From JASJGK01 sp033791585 (GTDB lineage Bacteria; SAR324; XYD2-FULL-50-16): a DNA stretch of 9,738 nt. The DNA lies in the NCBI GenBank assembly GCA_033791585.1, contig JASJGK010000055.1:1-9738 (forward strand), given 5' to 3'. The translations under genes were made by a program, and so were the position numbers. This document shows positions 5,036 through 9,738 of the stretch, in pieces. The notes under the pieces were generated by a model that saw only the letters and a list, made by a program, of their open reading frames with translations, did no database searches and was not told where the DNA came from. Within the stretch, counting starts at the first letter, position 1. Every line of letters starts with the position of its first letter.

Positions 5036-7429
5036 ATGACTCAAGTGCCAAAGACTTTTATCCTTACTTTTATATTCTGCATTTTCTTTGCAGACTGGAG
5101 TCTAGGATTCGACCTATCCCCGCAAGACAACATAGTTAATTTAAATCCAGAGGTTAGCTACTGGATCGATGAGCCAGGCTCTAAAGACATTAGTGAGCTT
5201 ATCTCAGAAGCTCAATTTCAAGAAGCAAGCAGCCGCCCATTCCGGCCCGTGCCGCAAATTGGGGTAAACCTAGGCCCTGAAACCAAGCCTGTTTGGTATC
5301 AGGTCCAAGTTGCCAACCGAGAAACCCAAGATATTACAAAAATTCTAACCACTGGGTTTTTAGTCTCTCACAATTGGGTCTATTTGTTAAATGAAGAAAC
5401 TGGCGAGGTAAAGCAAATCGCTTTAGAAAGCGAAAAGTCATGGGTAGCGGCATTTAAAATTACCTTTGCCCAGGCAAGCCACTATAGCTTATTCGTTCGG
5501 GCGCAATCACAATTTGGTGCCAGCCATATTACAGATTTCAAGCTTTATAATATAATAGACTTTTGGGCCCATGATCGAGAATACCGCATCCTTAGCGTCC
5601 TTTTTTATGCAGCTCTTTTTACTCTCGGTGTTTACAACTTCTTTCTTTTTCTGACCTTAAGAGACAAACTTTACCTAATCTATGTATTGATGCTGGGGGC
5701 CAGCGTCTTTTTTATCGGCTCCATTGACAATATGGGCTCAATTTATTTGTGGCATTGGGAAAATATTGCTTATTTTGGCTACGCTGGTGCCCAGGCCTTT
5801 GGGTTTTTGACGGTTCTTTTTACCCAGAGGTTGCTTTCTGTTCCTGAGTACTTCCCCAGGTTAAATAAAGCTTTCCAGCTATTACTGGGGGTTTTTGGGG
5901 TTTGCTTTGTAAGCTCATTGGTCTTGCCACTGAATTATATTCAGCCGCTGGTTGCCCTTACAGGGCTGGTCACCCCCATTTTGCTGCTCTTGGTAGGTAT
6001 TTTATCTTTATCAGTGAATAGCCGTTTAGCGAGCATTTATCTCCTTGCTTGGTCGGTCTACTTGGTCGCCATCGCCACCAGCACTGCTTTTGTATTTGGC
6101 TTTCCAATCCTTGACCTTTCTAATGAGGCCACTGGGCACTTGCTAAAATTTGGCTCTCTCTTAGAAATTTTACTCTTTTCCTTTGCTCTGGCCGACCGGA
6201 TCAACCTCTTACACCAAGAGAAAATCAACGCCCAAGCTGCTTTGGCCCAAAGTGCCGATGAACATGCTGGCCAGCTAGAATCCATGGTGACCCAAAGAAC
6301 CATCGAATTGCAAAATGCCAATGATACTAAAGACAAATTCTTTTCTATTATTTCTCATGATTTAAAAGGCCCCATTGGGGGTCTCTCGGTACTCTTTAGT
6401 GAAGTCTTAGAGCCAGGTGAAGAAATCGAGCCTGAGTTGTTTAACAGGATCAGAAATTCAACTTCCTCGACCTTTCAACTTTTAGAAGATTTACTCTATT
6501 GGGCGAAAAATCAAAAAGGGGAGGTGGAATACAATCCCTACCATTTTGCTTTGATCAACTCCGTTTATGAATCCTTAAATATCTACGAAAACCAAGCTTT
6601 GCAAAAGGGGATCCTGCTCAATTTGACAGGTGATGCCTCCTATTATGTTTTCGCCGATGCGCCCATGGTGACCACCATCATCAGGAACTTGGTCAATAAT
6701 GCCATTAAGTTTACCAGCAAGGGCGGCAAGATCGTGATCAACATGGAACAGAATAAACAATACATTAAATTTTCGGTTAAAGATGATGGCGTAGGAATTA
6801 AAGCCGATACCTTAGAAAAGCTTTTTAAAATTGAAGAGAAAGTGAAATCTTCTGTGGGAACCCAAAATGAAACAGGTACAGGCCTGGGGTTAATCATGTG
6901 CAAAGAATTTGCAATCCGTAATGGTGGTAAAATAGGCGTTAATAGCGAACTGGGGAAGGGGGCAGAATTCTGGTTCACCTTGCCACTTGGGGATGCCAAT
7001 GCCGAGTCTAAAGAATGGTCACAGTCTGCCTGGCTCCAAAGACTGGAATCCTTTAAGATTCTCGCTGTAGAAGAAGACCTTGTTCAGGTTAACAGCACCA
7101 AGCGTGTGTTAGAGAAACAAGGAATCAACTTTAAAGTAGCAAAAAATGGCAAACAGGCTTTAGATATGCTGCGAAGTGAAAGATTTGATTTAGTGCTAAC
7201 AGCAATTGATATGCCCGAAATGGACGGGATTCAGTTGACTCGGGAGATACAAAAAATTATCAAACCCCTACCTTGGGTGGTGCCCCTGTCGTCTTATAGT
7301 ATGAGGGGTATAGAGCAGAAAGCAGAAGAAAAACTGTTTGAATACAATCTGACTAAACCTTTAGACCAGTTTGCCTTGCAGCAGTTGCTTCAGGAATTGC
7401 TCACAAAATCACCGGAGCAGCCTAAGTAA
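5036..7429 (+). CDS. 7TMR-DISM sensor hybrid histidine kinase with C-terminal pseudo-receiver
   Basis: This is an inner-membrane sensor kinase of 797 residues. A signal peptide (1-24, probable cleavage after S-L-G) leads to a periplasmic beta-rich domain at about 35-175, matching the 7TMR-DISMED2 type thought to bind extracytoplasmic ligands such as carbohydrates. Seven hydrophobic helices follow at roughly 185-207, 211-231, 246-266, 279-298, 303-327, 332-355 and 367-388. A likely coiled-coil linker (390-432) joins HisKA, with His441 in S-H-D-L-K-G-P, and then HATPase: N-box near 551-559, G1 box D-D-G-V-G-I at 583-588, G2 box G-T-G-L-G-L at 614-619. The C-terminal receiver fold (672-790) has Ala723 at the phosphoacceptor position (L-T-A-I-D-M-P), Glu679/Glu680 for the acidic pair, but retains Ser752 and Lys774. 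It probably cannot accept phosphate. The start is the only in-frame ATG after the promoter and gives a good signal peptide. The ligand and partner regulator are unknown. Confidence 0.93.
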   Translation: MTQVPKTFILTFIFCIFFADWSLGFDLSPQDNIVNLNPEVSYWIDEPGSKDISELISEAQFQEASSRPFRPVPQIGVNLGPETKPVWYQVQVANRETQDITKILTTGFLVSHNWVYLLNEETGEVKQIALESEKSWVAAFKITFAQASHYSLFVRAQSQFGASHITDFKLYNIIDFWAHDREYRILSVLFYAALFTLGVYNFFLFLTLRDKLYLIYVLMLGASVFFIGSIDNMGSIYLWHWENIAYFGYAGAQAFGFLTVLFTQRLLSVPEYFPRLNKAFQLLLGVFGVCFVSSLVLPLNYIQPLVALTGLVTPILLLLVGILSLSVNSRLASIYLLAWSVYLVAIATSTAFVFGFPILDLSNEATGHLLKFGSLLEILLFSFALADRINLLHQEKINAQAALAQSADEHAGQLESMVTQRTIELQNANDTKDKFFSIISHDLKGPIGGLSVLFSEVLEPGEEIEPELFNRIRNSTSSTFQLLEDLLYWAKNQKGEVEYNPYHFALINSVYESLNIYENQALQKGILLNLTGDASYYVFADAPMVTTIIRNLVNNAIKFTSKGGKIVINMEQNKQYIKFSVKDDGVGIKADTLEKLFKIEEKVKSSVGTQNETGTGLGLIMCKEFAIRNGGKIGVNSELGKGAEFWFTLPLGDANAESKEWSQSAWLQRLESFKILAVEEDLVQVNSTKRVLEKQGINFKVAKNGKQALDMLRSERFDLVLTAIDMPEMDGIQLTREIQKIIKPLPWVVPLSSYSMRGIEQKAEEKLFEYNLTKPLDQFALQQLLQELLTKSPEQPK

Positions 7430-7452
7430 CGAGGCCTGTCTACATCACAAGA

Positions 7453-7513
7453 ACTAAAGGTTAAAAGCTTCGGCCTAGTGCTTCTTCTTTTGGATTTTTT
7501 GGGTGGATTTTTT
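7453..7513 (+). terminator. Possible weak terminator after the 7TMR-DISM kinase
   Basis: After the stop codon at 7429, an imperfect stem can form between ACTA(AA)GG at 7453-7460 and CCTAGT at 7474-7479, with a 13-base loop containing AAGCTT. T-rich DNA with two runs of six T follows. The stem is short and bulged and the first long T-run does not abut it, so this is a weak call made mainly from the convergent gene arrangement. Confidence 0.25.
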
Positions 7514-7516
7514 GGG
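7491..7516 (+). repeat. Exact 13-base tandem duplication
   Basis: TGGATTTTTTGGG occurs twice, head to tail and without a gap, at 7491-7503 and 7504-7516. It lies in the gap between the convergent kinase and PilZ genes. It looks like a replication-slippage or local-duplication product. Confidence 0.9.
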
Positions 7517-7589
7517 GAAGAATTTAGCTATTAAATAAATCATTATTTCCTTTCAGTTTACTGCTTTAATGCGGGATTGAGGGTGCAGC

Positions 7590-7985
7590 CTAAGAAGGCT
7601 CTACTTCATTAAAGATATCTTCAAAATAAGCATCCGAGTCTAACAGAGAAAGCTCTGCAATCAAACCCTGTAGGGTTTTTGCTTGTGTTTCGTCTAGATT
7701 ACCATATTCAAGGCCATAAGTATAAGCCTTCCGACTTAAATACTGAGATTTGTATACCACCCTTGCAGGAATCACAAAATCACGAAACAGCCTTTCGTTG
7801 TCAGGGATAGAAAATCGGATCAAAAGATTTTGGAATTTACTTAATGTATTCCCCCCAATCATAGAAAGGCCACTTAAAGAAAGCTCTCGCAATGCGCCTA
7901 GCCTTTCATTTTTAAGGTTGTCGATAATATCCATCTCAACCATTAAATCGGATCTGTGATCTTTTCTTGTAAACTCTTCTTCCAT
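7590..7985 (-). CDS. Small single-domain PilZ protein (probable c-di-GMP effector)
   Basis: The protein has 131 residues, about the size of one PilZ domain with a short tail. The c-di-GMP-binding signature is visible: R-K-D-H-R (Arg7, Arg11; RxxxR) near the N-terminus, and E-L-S-L-S-G (34-39) about 23 residues later at the position of the usual D/N-x-S-x-x-G. The Glu in place of Asp/Asn is a conservative departure that might weaken binding. The remainder fits the PilZ beta-barrel (hydrophobic strands around 53-60 and 70-78, then Y-G-L-E-Y), followed by an acidic helical tail. No membrane segment, signal peptide or output domain is present, so it probably acts by binding a partner. AGAGG at 7991-7995, 5 bases before the ATG, is the clearest ribosome binding site in the window. 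It is convergent with the upstream kinase, and no cyclase or phosphodiesterase gene is nearby. Confidence 0.82.
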   Translation of the reverse strand: MEEEFTRKDHRSDLMVEMDIIDNLKNERLGALRELSLSGLSMIGGNTLSKFQNLLIRFSIPDNERLFRDFVIPARVVYKSQYLSRKAYTYGLEYGNLDETQAKTLQGLIAELSLLDSDAYFEDIFNEVEPS

Positions 7986-8007
7986 TCTTTCCTCTTTGCT
8001 TAAATAT

Positions 8008-8037
8008 ATAATAAGCTATATAAAATATAAAAGCCAA
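8008..8037 (-). promoter_or_regulatory. Candidate promoter for the PilZ gene
   Basis: On the minus strand TTGGCT (4 of 6) is followed after 18 bases by TATTAT (5 of 6) in very AT-rich DNA. Initiation near 8001 would leave a leader of about 16 bases that contains the AGAGG ribosome binding site. Other AT-rich hexamers nearby could also serve as the -10 element. Confidence 0.45.
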
Positions 8038-8106
8038 GAAAAACTTAAAATGTTTTTTGTTCCTGAACTCTTCCCTAATAAAATACTAAGTGGGAGGCTT
8101 TGGGGG

Positions 8107-8124
8107 ATGTAATATAAGTTACAT
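8107..8124. promoter_or_regulatory. Inverted repeat ATGTAA-N6-TTACAT, candidate operator
   Basis: A perfect 6-base inverted repeat with a 6-base spacer lies in the 241-base gap between the TerB-like operon and the PilZ gene, about 70 bases upstream of the predicted PilZ -35 element. The architecture is typical of a dimeric helix-turn-helix regulator site. The rest of this gap shows no gene: a 20-codon ATG frame on the plus strand (8050-8112) has no ribosome binding site and no recognisable content. Confidence 0.35.
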
Positions 8125-8226
8125 AACCACTTCTCTGAAGGGAAAATAGGGGATTATTCAAGTAAAATTAGGGTAACTTCCTTAGAGTTTGAAAGCTTTG
8201 CGGCAAGGCTGCCAAAAGAATTGGTT

Positions 8227-9147
8227 TTAGGTATCCGTTTCCACGCGGTATTCTTCAATTGTCATATAGCCTTTCTTCTGTACACGATTGATAATGCGAG
8301 CTTTGTGGCTTTTCCATGCCAAACCTTTGCGATGCCACTCAACAAATAACAGGGCTTCTTCTTTATCCACCCCACTCAATATACAGAGTTTTTCAAAAAA
8401 TGTTTGGTGGGATGCACTAAAGTGATTTCCACCTGAAAGCAGCATGATCACTTCGACTAAAATCACCCGTAAAACCTCGGGACTAAAGCCAGAAAGGCCT
8501 TCTAGGGGCGGGGCCATTTTGTTTTTTAGATAACGCACCAATTCTAACTGGTCATTTTTATCTTTAAGCAGGGTAATAGCATATTTTAAATAACGCTGTT
8601 CAAAGGCTTCCACCTCAGCATCAATCAGCACGCAAATGACTAAAGTCTTTGCGTAGAGATATTTTGCTTGCTCCGCCATATCCTTCAGGGGAACCTTTTC
8701 CATGGTATCACCTTGAAAATCTTCTCCGTGGATCAACTTAGCTTTATCCCCGTTCCACACGATACCTTCTTCACTCCAAGCCATAATCACCTGCTTGGTT
8801 TCTTCCTTAATGTTCATAATTTCGGCAAGGCGAGCTAAAAAATCCGTCTCGTTGGCCGAAAGATGCACATCAGAAACTATAATTTCTATGACATCTAAAA
8901 TGACATTCACCAAGGTAAAGGGGGCAAAAGATTCTGGTGGGGGTTCCAGCCGAGGGGGGTCATTATCCTTAATTCGGCCAAGCAACTGATTTTTGTTGGC
9001 CCCGTCTGGCAGGATATGTAAGCCATCTTTAAGAAACTGGATCTCGGCCTCTTTGATCTGACCATCGGCAAGCACAGCCGCTATAATCAACCGAACATAC
9101 CAGTTCTTTTGTTCATCAGTAAAATATTCAGTAGGGACAGATAACAT
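8227..9147 (-). CDS. Tandem TerB-like domain protein (internally duplicated)
   Basis: The protein has 306 residues with no signal peptide or obvious membrane segment. It consists of two similar halves, about 14-140 and 162-287. Each half has a helix pair reminiscent of the TerB/DUF533-like alpha-helical fold: L-A-D-G-Q-I-K-E-A-E (26-35) against L-I-D-A-E-V-E-A-F-E (174-183), then D-V-H-L-S-A-N-E-T-D-F (93-103) against N-H-F-S-A-S-H-Q-T-F (241-250). Each half ends in a W-x-x-x-G-(I/L)-x-W-x-x-x-K-A-(K/R)-(L/I)-I motif (124-139 and 271-286) that is not part of ordinary TerB domains as I know them. The acidic D-G-x-I-x-x-x-E signature is intact in half 1 and altered in half 2 (Asp-Ala). TerB proteins are linked to tellurite and stress responses, but no ter genes are here, so a resistance role should not be inferred. 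It starts 3 bases after the stop of the upstream TerB-like gene, with no ribosome binding site, suggesting translational coupling. Confidence 0.7.
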   Translation of the reverse strand: MLSVPTEYFTDEQKNWYVRLIIAAVLADGQIKEAEIQFLKDGLHILPDGANKNQLLGRIKDNDPPRLEPPPESFAPFTLVNVILDVIEIIVSDVHLSANETDFLARLAEIMNIKEETKQVIMAWSEEGIVWNGDKAKLIHGEDFQGDTMEKVPLKDMAEQAKYLYAKTLVICVLIDAEVEAFEQRYLKYAITLLKDKNDQLELVRYLKNKMAPPLEGLSGFSPEVLRVILVEVIMLLSGGNHFSASHQTFFEKLCILSGVDKEEALLFVEWHRKGLAWKSHKARIINRVQKKGYMTIEEYRVETDT

Positions 9148-9150
9148 AGC

Positions 9151-9552
9151 TTAAGAGTGCTTTTTAGTAAGCATCAGAGTGTTTTTAGCCAATTCTTTAT
9201 GGGTGAACTTATCAAGGTCAATGGGCTTTAGCCCCAAGCGACTTGAAAAACTTTTGATCAACTCCACTTCGCTTTCTTCTAGATCATCATCAATTCTTGC
9301 TGCTGCACTCAAAACCAAAACCAGCAATTTTTTTGCATCTGGGGCGTTTAAGTTGCTGCAAATACGCTCTAAATGCTCACTCACATCTTCTTTGGAGTGC
9401 AAATCAACCTGATTGGAGTTAATTCCAGCGGCATTAGAGACTGCGGTGAAGAATTCTAACTCTCTTTTGTGAAATTCGCCATCGGCAGCACACATCATGG
9501 CTAAAGCTTCTAAGATTAAGATTTTTTCTTCTTCTGTAATGGATTCAGACAT
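9151..9552 (-). CDS. TerB-like single-domain protein
   Basis: The protein has 133 residues, close to one TerB domain, and is soluble and acidic. The two-helix repeats of the fold are visible: E-A-L-A-M-M-C-A-A-D-G-E-F (15-27) with Glu31 following, and L-S-A-A-A-R-I-D-D-D-L (81-91) with Glu93 and Glu95. These are the conserved acidic positions that TerB-like proteins are thought to use in metal binding. The tail is basic (K-K-H-S). It is the first gene of a two-gene operon with the tandem TerB-like protein, suggesting the products act together. No convincing Shine-Dalgarno site or promoter was found upstream. The 186 bases from 9553 to the right edge hold no supported gene. The function is unknown; a metal- or stress-linked role is only a family-level guess. 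Confidence 0.72.
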   Translation of the reverse strand: MSESITEEEKILILEALAMMCAADGEFHKRELEFFTAVSNAAGINSNQVDLHSKEDVSEHLERICSNLNAPDAKKLLVLVLSAAARIDDDLEESEVELIKSFSSRLGLKPIDLDKFTHKELAKNTLMLTKKHS

Positions 9553-9700
9553 AACAATTTTGGCTTAATGTATTAAAAAAGTCTTCTGGTTGCTAAAAAA
9601 CGGATCCCACCTGTATATTTTCCCGTTCGTTTTTTCGCTGGTTTTTATCTTCTACTTCAATTTCATGCTGTAGATTCAATTTGTAGAGTCAAGTTATCTT

Positions 9701-9723
9701 TAAGCCGGGTCCTGTCCCCCTTA
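9701..9723. repeat. REP-like imperfect palindrome near the right edge
   Basis: TAAG and GGG pair with CCC and CTTA around a 7-base loop (TCCTGTC), with a 2-base bulge (CC) on the left arm. The surrounding bases 9705-9738 are clearly more GC-rich than the rest of the window. A bulged GC-rich hairpin of this size resembles REP elements mobilised by RAYT-type Y1 transposases, but only one copy is visible and the sequence ends 15 bases later. Confidence 0.3.
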
Positions 9724-9738
9724 CGGTCGCCCTGCAGG

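Noticed and set aside
7417..7595. GCAGCCTAAG occurring at both 7417-7426 and 7586-7595, considered as a direct repeat or att-like pair
   Set aside because: Both copies lie at the ends of coding sequences with no integrase or mobile gene between them; ten bases can recur by chance.
7591..7605. AGCCT-TCTT-AGGCT hairpin at the end of the PilZ gene
   Set aside because: A five-base stem lying at the stop codon with no following T-run is too weak to call a terminator.
8050..8112. 20-codon plus-strand frame starting with ATG
   Set aside because: It has no ribosome binding site, no recognisable motif and atypical length; it probably arises by chance in an AT-rich gap.
8192..8216. GGCA/TGCC hairpin downstream of the tandem TerB-like gene, considered as a terminator
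   Set aside because: The stem is four pairs, or slightly longer only with bulges, and there is no T-run in the transcribed direction.
9553..9700. Promoter search upstream of the TerB-like operon (TTGACT and TTGAAT hexamers)
   Set aside because: None is followed at 16-18 bases by an acceptable -10 element, so no promoter is called.
1..9738. CRISPR arrays, tRNA or rRNA genes, insertion sequences, toxin-antitoxin pairs
   Set aside because: No spaced direct-repeat array, cloverleaf-like segment, transposase or small toxin-antitoxin gene pair was seen on reading both strands.

Overview
The window looks like a chromosomal segment of a Gram-negative bacterium with moderately AT-rich DNA. It encodes a Sec-exported lipoprotein, a 7TMR-DISM sensor kinase with a periplasmic domain, and GyrA with Escherichia coli-like residue numbering. 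Weak or missing Shine-Dalgarno sites, a gyrA not preceded by gyrB, several hybrid histidine kinases and a PilZ protein would suit a Bdellovibrio-like (Bdellovibrionota or former deltaproteobacterial) lineage. That placement is inference; spirochaetes and other phyla also carry 7TMR-DISM kinases.

Layout. Positions 1-3064 (minus strand) hold gyrA followed by a TPR lipoprotein that runs off the left edge. The gyrA stop and the lipoprotein start share one base, so the two are almost certainly co-transcribed. Upstream of gyrA are a candidate promoter and a perfect stem-loop that would lie at the very 5' end of its mRNA. Positions 3231-7429 hold two divergently transcribed multidomain histidine kinases. 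The minus-strand one is soluble, with two N-terminal receivers (the first degenerate) ahead of the kinase core. The plus-strand one has a signal peptide, a periplasmic sensor domain, seven membrane helices, a kinase core and a C-terminal receiver in which the phosphoacceptor aspartate is alanine. The roughly 300-base gap between them carries a near-consensus sigma70-type promoter for the plus-strand kinase and several short perfect inverted repeats.

Positions 7430-7589 are a convergent gap with T-rich sequence and an exact 13-base tandem duplication. Positions 7590-7985 (minus) encode a small single-domain PilZ protein, probably a c-di-GMP effector, with its own promoter and a good ribosome binding site. 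Positions 8227-9552 (minus) are a two-gene operon of TerB-like proteins: a single-domain protein of 133 residues, then a 306-residue protein that is clearly an internal duplication. The right end, 9553-9738, has no supported gene and finishes in GC-richer sequence containing a REP-like imperfect palindrome.

How it fits together. gyrA is housekeeping; the rest is signalling or uncharacterised. No DNA-binding response regulator, diguanylate cyclase or HPt protein is present, so the outputs of the kinases and of the PilZ protein must lie elsewhere. The least ordinary items are the kinase pair with degraded receivers and the TerB-like operon. I do not see decisive evidence for an entirely new system.
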